DNA of 64,000 nt from Oscillatoriophycideae cyanobacterium NC_groundwater_1537_Pr4_S-0.65um_50_18 (GTDB lineage: Bacteria; Cyanobacteriota; Cyanobacteriia; Elainellales; Elainellaceae): the NCBI GenBank assembly GCA_016208305.1, contig JACQYI010000006.1, positions 744,001 to 808,000 on the forward strand, read 5' to 3'. A program made the position numbers and the translations under genes. Below are positions 25,774 through 33,673 of this stretch, in pieces; position 1 is the stretch's first letter, and each line of letters opens with the position of its first letter. The notes under the pieces were generated by a model, which was given only the letters and a program-made list of their open reading frames with translations, was not told where the DNA came from and made no database searches.

Positions 25774-27099
25774 ATGAGTTTTGATAACTCGATCGAGACG
25801 ATGCTGGAAAACCAGGACTCAGCAGAACAACTGTTGGAGCTGGCGCTGCGATCGGGCGCAGAAGCCGCCGAAGTGTTTCAGTCCAGTTCGCTGTCTCGCC
25901 CTGTCTTTTTTGAAACCAATCGGCTGAAGCAGCTAGAAAGTTCTCAGGCCGAAGGCATGGCGCTGCGGCTGTGGCGCGACGGACGGCCTGGGCTGGCAGT
26001 CGCCTATGGCACCGTAGATCCGCAAACCTTGGTCGATCGGGCGATCGCCATTAGCCAGCTCAACGAACCCGAAGCGCTAGAACTCACCCCCGCCGCCAGA
26101 GTGCATTATCCCGATTTAGGGACGGCTGTAGGCGTGGATCAGCTAGTGGCCTGGGGGCGAGAAGCGATCGCCTTAGTTCGCCAAGCCTATCCTGAGGTGC
26201 TGTGCAGTGCCGAATGGGAGTGCGACGCTGAAGCCACGCGCCTAATTAACTCCCTGGGGTTAGACTGTGGCTACACCGACACAACCCTAAGCTGCTACCT
26301 GTCAGCCGAGTGGATACGCGGCGATGATTTTCTCTGCATTTCCGATGGGCAAACGCGACGAACGCAGCTTGACCCCGTGGCACTAGCCGAAGAAATTATC
26401 CGACATCTCAACTGGGCACGCACCAACGTTGCCCCGCCCAAAGGGCGCATACCCATTTTGTTTACCTCTAAGGCGGCTGACATGCTGTGGAGCACCGTCC
26501 AAGCGGCACTTAACGGCAAGCAGGTCATTGAACGCGCTTCGCCCTGGAGCGATCGCCTAGGAGAACCCGTTACCTCACCCATTCTGACCCTATCTCAGCA
26601 GCCCGATGCAGGGCCATTTAGCTGTCCCTTTGACGATGAAGGCACACCCACACAGCCCATCACCTTCATCAAAGATGGCGTCCTGCAATTGTTTTACACC
26701 GATCGCACGATCGGGCGGGCGTTGGGCAGCGGCACCACGGGTAACGGCTTTCGCCCTAGCTTAGGCAGCTATCCCATGCCAGGGTTGTTCAATCTCCTGA
26801 TTCAGCCCGGATTCAAGCCCCTCTCAGACCTGATCGCCACGTTGGGGCGCGGCATCATTATTGACCAAATGCTAGGCGGCGGAGCCGGAATCTCAGGCGA
26901 TTTTTCGGTGAACGTAGAGCTAGGCTACCGAGTAGAGGGCGGCGAAATTGTCGGGCGCGTCAAGGACACGATGGTATCTGGCAATGTCTACCATGCCTTG
27001 AATCACCTAGCAGAGCTGGGGGATGATGCCGATTGGAATGGCTCCTGCTACACCCCTTCAGCCATTGTCGAAGGGCTATCTACCACAGGACGCAGCTAG
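25774..27099 (+). CDS. TldD/PmbA family protein (TldE-like)
   Basis: A 441-aa protein of the TldD/PmbA family, which in E. coli forms a TldD-TldE heterodimeric metalloprotease that matures microcins and degrades CcdA. Typical parts are LLELALRSGAEAAEVFQSSS, a central strand region, and the C-terminal GGGAGISGDFSVNVELGYRVEGGEIVGRVKDTMVSGN. I see no HExxxH zinc motif, which points to the non-catalytic TldE/PmbA type. I prefer ATG 25774; an ATG at 25740 is out of frame and a TTG at 25747 is in frame. No tldD lies next to it. Confidence 0.88.
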   Translation: MSFDNSIETMLENQDSAEQLLELALRSGAEAAEVFQSSSLSRPVFFETNRLKQLESSQAEGMALRLWRDGRPGLAVAYGTVDPQTLVDRAIAISQLNEPEALELTPAARVHYPDLGTAVGVDQLVAWGREAIALVRQAYPEVLCSAEWECDAEATRLINSLGLDCGYTDTTLSCYLSAEWIRGDDFLCISDGQTRRTQLDPVALAEEIIRHLNWARTNVAPPKGRIPILFTSKAADMLWSTVQAALNGKQVIERASPWSDRLGEPVTSPILTLSQQPDAGPFSCPFDDEGTPTQPITFIKDGVLQLFYTDRTIGRALGSGTTGNGFRPSLGSYPMPGLFNLLIQPGFKPLSDLIATLGRGIIIDQMLGGGAGISGDFSVNVELGYRVEGGEIVGRVKDTMVSGNVYHALNHLAELGDDADWNGSCYTPSAIVEGLSTTGRS

Positions 27100-27112
27100 T
27101 CGAGGCTTGCGG

Positions 27113-27577
27113 CTACTTGGCCAATTCATCCATTTTTTTGGCCAAAGTCACATCCAGCGCAGAGATACCGCCCGCATCGTGGGTGGTGAGATCAACGGTG
27201 ACGCGGTTGTAAACATTAAACCATTCTGGGTGGTGGTTCATAGACTCAGCAACCAAGGCAGCGCTAGACATAAAGCCAAACGCTTCGACAAAGGATTTGA
27301 ACTGAAACTGACGGTGCAGCTTGTCGTTTTGCACCGTCCAGTCGGGGAGCTGGTCAAGGGCAGCGGTGAGTCCAGTTGTAGATAACTTGGTAGGGGCAGA
27401 CATAGGAGGTTCTTGGGATAGGAGGACAGGCGGCGGAGTGGGAGCGCTAAAGCTGGGTTGGCTGAGGGTAAGTCCCCAAATAACCAGACCGAATGCGAGG
27501 AGAGCCGCGATCGTCCTAGCGGAGCTTTGTCGGAATTGAAGCCAAGATTTTCTCAATGACAATTTTTTCAATGACAT
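27113..27577 (-). CDS. pterin-4a-carbinolamine dehydratase with membrane anchor or signal
   Basis: A 154-aa protein from ATG 27577 (GTG 27589 is an alternative). Residues about 15-40 are hydrophobic ([28 protein letters not shown]) and look like a signal peptide or anchor. The C-terminal 95 residues are a full PCD/DCoH domain: [20 protein letters not shown] and the active-site signature [24 protein letters not shown]. The enzyme dehydrates 4a-hydroxytetrahydropterin; bacterial versions also occur in pterin or moco contexts. The export-like N-terminus is unusual for this cytoplasmic family. It is last in a minus-strand group with GH3. Confidence 0.88.
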   Translation of the reverse strand: MSLKKLSLRKSWLQFRQSSARTIAALLAFGLVIWGLTLSQPSFSAPTPPPVLLSQEPPMSAPTKLSTTGLTAALDQLPDWTVQNDKLHRQFQFKSFVEAFGFMSSAALVAESMNHHPEWFNVYNRVTVDLTTHDAGGISALDVTLAKKMDELAK

Positions 27578-27633
27578 ATGTTTAATCACCTTAAGTAGTT
27601 ACCTCAAGAGATCACCCTTTGAGTAAAGAGGCG

Positions 27634-27825
27634 CTATTCAGAGGGTAGACAATCCTCTTCAGTCACCCAAGTTCGCGTTTGCCAATCCAGAACATGGCAC
27701 CCTGGTTCAGAAGGCAGCCACCGGAAAAGCGCAACACATCCGCCGATAGACCCTAACACAATCAGTAGCATAACTACGGAATAAGGTTTTGGAGATAAAG
27801 GGGGTGAAGATCGAAGGTTTTCCAT
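27634..27825 (-). CDS. small single-helix protein, unknown
   Basis: A 63-aa protein starting at ATG 27825, with a TTG five codons upstream. One membrane helix (YSVVMLLIVLGSIGGCVALF) is followed by a short tail with two Cys (GCHVLDWQTRTWVTEEDCLPSE). It sits 21 bp after the GH3 stop codon and before the pterin dehydratase, so probably belongs to the same transcript. The family is not recognised. Confidence 0.55.
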   Translation of the reverse strand: MENLRSSPPLSPKPYSVVMLLIVLGSIGGCVALFRWLPSEPGCHVLDWQTRTWVTEEDCLPSE

Positions 27826-27846
27826 GTTTCTAGCTTTCAACCTCTC

Positions 27847-29568
27847 TCAATCCGTGAAAGTTTGATCGGTGAAAGTTTGATCGAGAAGGGTTCGATCGCC
27901 CTTAAGTTCTGGCTCCCCTCCCGTTACGGTTGCGGCAGGCGCTTCTCCAATTGAGCGACCCCACAGCGCCTCAAGGGCGATCGCCTGTGCTGCTGGCATT
28001 TGGCCGTAGGTAAACACATAGGGAACTTCGGATGGCAGCTGCAACTTGAGATCTTCTAGCACATAGGGGCTGCCATACAGAACCAACGCCTGAAGCTGCT
28101 CAGTTTCGATGAGGAAATAGAGCCAGCTTTGGGCGATCGGGGTGAGTCCGGCTGTGCCTCGAAAGGGAGTGCTGCGCACAAAAAGCTGGAGCAACGTCGG
28201 CTGAAAATCATCCACCTCAGCCGAGAGCAGCATCGTTGGCGTATGGCGATCGACCATTTTTAGCCTATAACCCCGCGCTGTGGGGAGAGCAATGGCAGGC
28301 GACTGGCGCGGCAAAAAAGGGCTGTTCAGCCCATCATCCAGCAGGATCAGGTTGTGGGGTGGCTTTGTCGCCGGGGCATCTAGCCGCGATCGCTCCGGGT
28401 GGTAAACCTGCATCGAGTCTTTAAGGATATGGCTGACTAACGCACTAGACTGCCCCACCTGTTCCAGATGAAGTTTCAGATGGAGAGGCGCAGCGGCCTC
28501 TGGAGAAACACCCAATCCCGCCTTTTGTTTGGCTTGCCAGATGCGCTCTAGCGAGGCGTGAATCCGCTCTAGCGCAATTCGCCCCGTTTCTACAGCAGCA
28601 CAGATAGCCTGAATTGCCCCTGTCAGATCGACAGGCATCATCAGCACATCGGCACCTGCCTCGATCGCCAAAACTGGGGCTTCATTGGCACCATATTTTT
28701 GGGTGATTGCGCCCATGATCAGGGCATCGGTGACAATTAAACCCTCAAAACCCATCTGCTGCCGCAACACTTGGGTAGCCGCTGCCGAAAAGGTGGCAGG
28801 ATACCGAGCATCGAGGCTGGGCACTTGCAGATGAGCCGTCATCACGGCATCAACCCCTTGGGCGATCGCCGCCTCAAACGGTGGAAACTCAACCTGTGCC
28901 AAGCGCGATCGGTCGTGGGTCAAGAGCGGCAGTTCTAGATGAGAATCGATCGCCGTATCGCCATGTCCCGGAAAATGCTTGGCAGCAGTCAACACCGGGT
29001 AGCCCTGTGCCCCCCGAATGAAGGCTTGAGCCATCTGGCTGACCATCTCAGGTGTTTCGCCCCAGGCGCGCAAATTGATCACCGGATTGGCTGAATTGTT
29101 GTTGACATCCACCACCGGAGCCAGCAGCCAGTTAATGCCGATCGCCTGCGCCTCTTGAGCAGTCGTCTTGCCCATTTGCTCAGCATAGAGTATCGCCTGG
29201 GGCAGGCTAGAGCGAGCGATCGCGCCTAGCGCCAAAGGCGGCGGAAACCAGGTCGCTCCAGCAAAGCGCTGCCCGACTCCTTCTTCAATATCTGCCGCAA
29301 TCAGCAGAGGCACCTGCGCCCAGCCTTGAAGCTGCTGCGATCGTAGCCCCACCTCAGCAGCGCTGCCCCCCAGCAAAATCACGCCGCCGACGCCCAAATC
29401 CTGCACCCAATGTTGCAGCACTGCGGCGGTTGGCTCCCAGGCGGGATACTGAATTTGCTGATCAAATAAGTGACCAGAGGCACGAACCATAATCATTTGA
29501 GCGACTTGCTCTGCCAGCGAGAGCGCTTTCCAGTCGCTTAGGGACGAACTCAATGGAGCGGAGGTCAT
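27847..29568 (-). CDS. glycoside hydrolase family 3, NagZ-like
   Basis: A 573-aa protein. The N-terminal 350 residues are a GH3 TIM barrel: LIAADIEEG, AAKHFPGHGDTAIDSHLELPLL (the KHFPGHG signature of beta-N-acetylhexosaminidases, with the His/Asp loop), and GLIVTDALIMGAI carrying the Asp nucleophile. A C-terminal alpha/beta region follows, as in two-domain NagZ forms. Probable role: cleaving GlcNAc from peptidoglycan fragments during cell-wall recycling. No signal peptide is seen. The extreme C-terminus has a 15-bp in-frame duplication (DQTFTDQTFTD). The start lies 3 bp after the rbfA stop, so translational coupling is likely. Confidence 0.9.
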   Translation of the reverse strand: MTSAPLSSSLSDWKALSLAEQVAQMIMVRASGHLFDQQIQYPAWEPTAAVLQHWVQDLGVGGVILLGGSAAEVGLRSQQLQGWAQVPLLIAADIEEGVGQRFAGATWFPPPLALGAIARSSLPQAILYAEQMGKTTAQEAQAIGINWLLAPVVDVNNNSANPVINLRAWGETPEMVSQMAQAFIRGAQGYPVLTAAKHFPGHGDTAIDSHLELPLLTHDRSRLAQVEFPPFEAAIAQGVDAVMTAHLQVPSLDARYPATFSAAATQVLRQQMGFEGLIVTDALIMGAITQKYGANEAPVLAIEAGADVLMMPVDLTGAIQAICAAVETGRIALERIHASLERIWQAKQKAGLGVSPEAAAPLHLKLHLEQVGQSSALVSHILKDSMQVYHPERSRLDAPATKPPHNLILLDDGLNSPFLPRQSPAIALPTARGYRLKMVDRHTPTMLLSAEVDDFQPTLLQLFVRSTPFRGTAGLTPIAQSWLYFLIETEQLQALVLYGSPYVLEDLKLQLPSEVPYVFTYGQMPAAQAIALEALWGRSIGEAPAATVTGGEPELKGDRTLLDQTFTDQTFTD

Positions 29569-29571
29569 AGA

Positions 29572-30087
29572 CTACTTTGTAAGCTCTTCGTCATCGAGAT
29601 CGGCATCCCCGAAATTATCGTCTTCCAGATCTTCGTCTTCTAAATCGGCCTCTTCAAAATCATCGCTTTTAGAGTCGATCGCCCGATCGCTCGCCACCTC
29701 CCAGCGATCGCCACTCGACTCCGGAATGTCTTTGCGCTCTCGGCTCAGTTGGTTGATCAGCGATAGCACTTTGGTACCGCGATCAAAAGAGAGGTCTTCA
29801 ATAAAGACAACTTCGGGGGTGCGGCGTAAGCGAATCCGCTGCCCTAGCTCACTGCGCACATAGCCTGTTGCCGATTTTAGCCCCGCCATAGCTGCGGCTT
29901 TGGCTTCGGGCGTGCCATAAATGCTGACAAAAATCTTGGCATGTTGCAGATCGCCTGCGACCTGCACATCTGTAACGCTGACAATACCCATGCCCACGCG
30001 ATCGTCTTTGATGCCAGAAAACAGCAGTTGCCCGACTTCCCGCTTAATAGACTCCGCCACCCGTGCCACCCGACGATCTGTAGCCAT
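29572..30087 (-). CDS. rbfA: ribosome-binding factor A
   Basis: RbfA binds the 30S subunit and aids maturation of the 16S rRNA 5' end, and is needed for cold adaptation. The ATG at 30087 gives [22 protein letters not shown], the normal family start; an upstream in-frame Met adds 13 unlikely residues. The KH-like fold includes [25 protein letters not shown] and [22 protein letters not shown] highly acidic C-terminal tail of about 40 residues ([13 protein letters not shown]) extends beyond the fold. rbfA next to ycf33 is a familiar cyanobacterial pairing. Confidence 0.95.
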   Translation of the reverse strand: MATDRRVARVAESIKREVGQLLFSGIKDDRVGMGIVSVTDVQVAGDLQHAKIFVSIYGTPEAKAAAMAGLKSATGYVRSELGQRIRLRRTPEVVFIEDLSFDRGTKVLSLINQLSRERKDIPESSGDRWEVASDRAIDSKSDDFEEADLEDEDLEDDNFGDADLDDEELTK

Positions 30088-30174
30088 AATTTCTCTCCCC
30101 AATCTCTCTAGCCGCCAACTGGCCACTCTTGCAATCTAACAGGTTAATCCAGCCGCTTGCAAAATCACGACTCG

Positions 30175-30378
30175 TCAAACAGCGCTCAATCCCAGCATAG
30201 CGCGGAGCGTGAAGCTCAGCAGCACTATCGCCGCCACCAGAAATGACACGGCAGCGATCGCAGTTGAAGGGCGTTTGAACATGGGCAAGAGAGGACTTAG
30301 CGCCGTCAACAATATCCCTAGTGTGAAACTAATGAAATATCGTGGATAGCGAGAGATATTTGCAAAAAACTCTTCCAT
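30175..30378 (-). CDS. ycf33: Ycf33/DUF751 membrane protein
   Basis: A 67-aa protein with two membrane helices and the conserved pattern ISRYPRYFISFTLGIL and ending FTLRAMLGLSAV. It matches the Ycf33 (DUF751) family encoded in red-lineage plastids and cyanobacteria; its function is not established. It lies 87 bp upstream of rbfA on the same strand and probably leads the operon. Confidence 0.88.
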   Translation of the reverse strand: MEEFFANISRYPRYFISFTLGILLTALSPLLPMFKRPSTAIAAVSFLVAAIVLLSFTLRAMLGLSAV

Positions 30379-30543
30379 TGTTTCTAACCTCTATTGCAAT
30401 TTTTCAAATAATTCACAGATTCAGTTAAAGAATTTTCTTCACTGAGTCATTAAAACCAGTACATTAATATTAGAAGCTGCAAATTCTGCTGTTTCTCCTA
30501 ACTGTTTCTATTGTACGGGTTAGCCTTCCGCAATTCGCCGCCT

Positions 30544-31371
30544 ATGTTTGCTCTGGTTAGTCAACATATTCCGCCACGTCCGTTTCTCAAGTGGGCAGGG
30601 GGCAAAGCGCAGCTAATTCAACAATATCAATCTCATTTTCCTCAGAGGTATAAAACTTACTACGAGCCTTTTTTGGGTGGGGGAGCCATCTTTTTCCATT
30701 TGAGTCCGACTCAGGCAATGCTGACAGATATTAACCCAGAACTGGTCAATGTCTATCGCTGTGTCAAAGAGTCTGTTGAGGCGGTGATTGCCAGACTAGA
30801 AGTGCATCATCGATCGCACAATCCAGACTACTACTATGAAATGCGATCGACTCCCGGCAAAACGCAAGTCGAAAAAGCAGCTCGATTCATTTACCTCAAC
30901 AAAACCTGTTTCAACGGCCTATATCGGGAAAACTCGAAAGGCGAATTTAATGTGCCGATCGGTCGATATAAGTCGCCTAGAATCTGCAATCCTGACTTGC
31001 TCTACGCCGTTTCGCAAACGCTGAAGCACACAGAAATTCAGGTGGCTTCGTTTGATGCCGTCTTAAACTACGCAACAGATCCTCAAGATTTTGTCTACTT
31101 CGATCCGCCCTACCATCCCATTAGCCTCACCAGCAGCTTTACAGGCTATAGTCGTTACTCCTTTCATGCTCAAGATCAGATTCGCCTGAGAGACACTTTC
31201 GCCGAGCTAGCACAGCGAGGAGTGCAGGTGATGCTGTCTAATTCCGACTGTGAGTTTGTTCGCGATCTCTATCAAGATTTCAATATCTATACTATTTCTG
31301 CCTCTAGAGCCATTAACTCTAACGCTCAGAAACGAGGCAAAATCAGTGAGGTCTTGGTGACTTCCTATTAG
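30544..31371 (+). CDS. Dam-like DNA adenine methyltransferase
   Basis: A 275-aa N6-adenine methylase of the D12/Dam class from ATG 30544. Motifs: FLKWAGGKAQLI (AdoMet-binding motif X/I), YYEPFLGGGAIFF, DINPELVNVY, and the catalytic FDPPYHPIS (DPPY). The closest classes are the GATC-specific Dam, DpnM and cyanobacterial M.Ssp6803III types; GATC lies in the HIP1 octamer common throughout this window. No restriction endonuclease gene is adjacent, so it is probably an orphan methylase. Site specificity is an inference. Confidence 0.9.
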   Translation: MFALVSQHIPPRPFLKWAGGKAQLIQQYQSHFPQRYKTYYEPFLGGGAIFFHLSPTQAMLTDINPELVNVYRCVKESVEAVIARLEVHHRSHNPDYYYEMRSTPGKTQVEKAARFIYLNKTCFNGLYRENSKGEFNVPIGRYKSPRICNPDLLYAVSQTLKHTEIQVASFDAVLNYATDPQDFVYFDPPYHPISLTSSFTGYSRYSFHAQDQIRLRDTFAELAQRGVQVMLSNSDCEFVRDLYQDFNIYTISASRAINSNAQKRGKISEVLVTSY

Positions 31372-31419
31372 AGATCAAAGATTCAAGCAATGGAATATTA
31401 TGGCTAGAGATGCGGGCAT

Positions 31420-32205
31420 TTGTCGCCTTGCACACAAAATTTACCTGAGCTGAGGGCAGAAATTTTGGGAATTGATTTACATCAAGAGCAGATCAACAAA
31501 AACCATGAGTATTGGAACCGTAAGCCTTTACTCAAAGCTGTTTATGGAGATTTTTATCGCCTCATTGCTACACAATTGAGCAACCTGCCAGACAGCAAAA
31601 TCGTTGAACTCGGCTCAGGCTTGGGCAATATTCACGAAGTCATCCCCAACTGCATCCGCACAGATCTGTTTCCCCACCCCTGGATTGATCAGGTCGAAAA
31701 CGCCTACCATCTCTCATTTGAAAATGAGTCAGTCTCAGATCTCATCTTGACGGATGTCTTCCATCACCTTCAATACCCCGGCACAGCGCTGTATGAACTC
31801 TATCGGGTGCTTCGCCCAGGCGGACGGGTGATCATGCTGGAACCCTGCATGAGTGCGATCGGGCTTGTGGTATACGGATTGCTGCATGAGGAACCCATAG
31901 CCATTACCCAGGCGATCGAATGGTTTGCGCCAGAAGGGTGGACACCTGACAAAACAGACTATTACGCGGCTCAGGGAAATGCAACCCGCATTTTTGTGAA
32001 GAAGGCTTACCTTCCAAAACTCACCGCATGGCGAAAAGTGAAAACCATTCGTCTGTCTGCGATCGCCTATGTTGCTTCAGGGGGATATTCCAGCCCACAG
32101 CTTTATCCCACCTCAATGTATCCAGTTCTCAAAAAGCTAGAAATGCTGCTTGACCGATTTCCTGACGTGTTCGCCACAAGGCTTTTGGTAATTTTGGAAA
32201 AATAG
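31420..32205 (+). CDS. SAM-dependent methyltransferase (class I)
   Basis: A 261-aa protein with a class I methyltransferase core: motif I KIVELGSGLGNIHEV (about 60-75), a strand with RTDLFPHPW, SVSDLILTDVFHHLQYPGTALYELYRVLRPGGRVIMLEP, typical of the Methyltransf_11 group. The only in-frame early start is TTG 31420, and the nearby ATGs are out of frame or run into stops, so the start is uncertain. It lies 48 bp after the Dam-like gene. The substrate is unknown; small molecules, lipids or glycans are typical. Confidence 0.8.
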   Translation: MSPCTQNLPELRAEILGIDLHQEQINKNHEYWNRKPLLKAVYGDFYRLIATQLSNLPDSKIVELGSGLGNIHEVIPNCIRTDLFPHPWIDQVENAYHLSFENESVSDLILTDVFHHLQYPGTALYELYRVLRPGGRVIMLEPCMSAIGLVVYGLLHEEPIAITQAIEWFAPEGWTPDKTDYYAAQGNATRIFVKKAYLPKLTAWRKVKTIRLSAIAYVASGGYSSPQLYPTSMYPVLKKLEMLLDRFPDVFATRLLVILEK

Positions 32206-32219
32206 ACTTCTGGTGTGAC

Positions 32220-32259
32220 TTGTGGCGCGGCAGAGTGGCGCGGCAGAGCTGCGCCACAA
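32220..32259. repeat. hairpin with internal 13-bp tandem duplication
   Basis: TTGTGGCGC (32220-32228) pairs with GCGCCACAA (32251-32259). Inside, GTGGCGCGGCAGA occurs twice in tandem (32222-32234 and 32235-32247), so the left stem has been duplicated. The 3' flank ACCCTAATTTGCAA matches that after the pheS palindrome. Confidence 0.7.
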
Positions 32260-32294
32260 AACCCTAATTTGCAATCTCCTGAGAAGGGGGCTTG

Positions 32295-32336
32295 GGTCTA
32301 TAAAACTAGGTCTATAAAACTAGGTCTATAAAATTG
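32295..32336. repeat. three 14-bp tandem repeats at the end of the SGNH gene
   Basis: The unit GGTCTATAAAACTA occurs at 32295-32308 and 32309-32322, and as GGTCTATAAAATTG at 32323-32336. The third copy supplies the stop codon of the minus-strand SGNH hydrolase gene. Confidence 0.85.
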
Positions 32337-33279
32337 GATTTAGGGCAGTCTGCCAAACCTCATAGCCTGTATTGCTCAGGTGCAGACCATCCGTGGTTAG
32401 CTCACGGCGCAAGCTGCCATCATCATCCGCAAACATCGATTGCAGATTCACAAAAGTGACTTTTTCCTGGCGGGCAACATCAGCGATATCGACATTCAGC
32501 CCACGCAGGCGATCGTTCGGGAGCGTCGGCAGACGAGTCGGCAAAATTGAATAAATATAGACTGCCGCATCGGGATGAGTCTGCTTAATCTGGCGCATGA
32601 TTTTCGTCAGGTTGCTCACCACCTCTGCATCGGTTGCACCGCGCCGCAAATCGTTGATGCCAGCCATGACATGCACTGCATCGGGGCGGGTGCTGTCAAA
32701 TAACGAGAGCCGATCCAAAATTCCGGTTGTGGTGTCTCCTGAAATGCCTTGATTGAGCCAGTAGCGATCGCTTGACAGCCGCTCGACCGGAAACCACATC
32801 GCCAAAGAATCTCCCACCAAAACCGAGAGACGGTTAGTGCCTTGACCCGTCGCCACAACCTTTGCCTCTTGCCTCAATAAACTGATCCATTGCTCATAGG
32901 TGGGCTGCTCAGTCGCATTGAGCCAAGCGTCCCGGAAGCTATCGGTTGCTAAACGGGTGTAAATGGTACCTGCTCGCAGGGCTGCCCAACGCTGCTGCAA
33001 AAGCTGGCTGCCCGATCCGGGGCGGTTGCGTCTGGGCGGCGCAAAATCTGCGATCGGCACCGCCTTCCAGCGGCGGCTGGGTTCAGGAGCGTGAACCTCA
33101 ACCCCAGGAGAAGTCGGACGGGCGCGACCTTTAGAGGAAAGAGCAGAAGCATCACAGAGGTGAGAAATGGCTGCACTGCTTGTAGATCTTTGGACGGGCG
33201 ATTCGGGGGCAGCGAGTTGCCAACCTGGAATTTGTCCCTGAGACATGAGACTGGCCGCAATCAAACAAAAATTGCTCAT
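32326..33279 (-). CDS. SGNH/GDSL-family hydrolase
   Basis: A 317-aa protein. Residues about 1-120 are low-complexity and Pro/Arg/Ser-rich with a weak hydrophobic start, possibly a signal. The C-terminal 190 residues are an SGNH hydrolase: block I VLVGDSLAMWF (nucleophile Ser), block II GISGDTTTGIL, block III GINDLRRG (Asn) and block V DGLHLSNTGY (Asp and His). These esterases act on acetylated sugars or lipids. The substrate is unknown. The 3' end runs into the 14-bp tandem repeat. Confidence 0.85.
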   Translation of the reverse strand: MSNFCLIAASLMSQGQIPGWQLAAPESPVQRSTSSAAISHLCDASALSSKGRARPTSPGVEVHAPEPSRRWKAVPIADFAPPRRNRPGSGSQLLQQRWAALRAGTIYTRLATDSFRDAWLNATEQPTYEQWISLLRQEAKVVATGQGTNRLSVLVGDSLAMWFPVERLSSDRYWLNQGISGDTTTGILDRLSLFDSTRPDAVHVMAGINDLRRGATDAEVVSNLTKIMRQIKQTHPDAAVYIYSILPTRLPTLPNDRLRGLNVDIADVARQEKVTFVNLQSMFADDDGSLRRELTTDGLHLSNTGYEVWQTALNPIL

Positions 33280-33673
33280 GGGCTGTAAATCACGTTTGAT
33301 CTGTTATTGAGGAGGCATATTTCTTTTTGCGAGGAAACAATCGCTCTTCAGGACGGTTACTCGAAACTTATAGAACTATTTACGTGAAATCTCGGTTTAA
33401 AAAATTGAATGCAGCGGCACTTTTTGAACGGTACTTTTTAAACAGTTCCACTCCGCGAGGCTGTCCTAAGGGATCTGATGCCCCAATGGAGCTGAAGCCA
33501 AACCCTTTGCAGCAGAGGCAAAGCACTCGTGACGAGACAAAGCCAGCCTCAGAATATACAGACTCAGGTACCCAGACAGCAAGGAAATTGACTTAGAATA
33601 GTTAGCCCATCCCTACCCTGATCAATGCCATGATGTCGGTGGCATGAAGCCCAGGTTGCTGAGGATATTGCGT
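33280..33673. other. intergenic region before the FAD dehydrogenase gene
   Basis: No gene is supported here. An open frame of 89 codons (33327-33596) has unbalanced composition and no recognisable family, so I reject it. The last 20 bp include GAGGA, the ribosome site for the ATG at 33674. Confidence 0.4.

Noticed and set aside
33327-33596. 89-codon open frame before the FAD dehydrogenase gene
   Set aside because: No family, odd composition and no good start.
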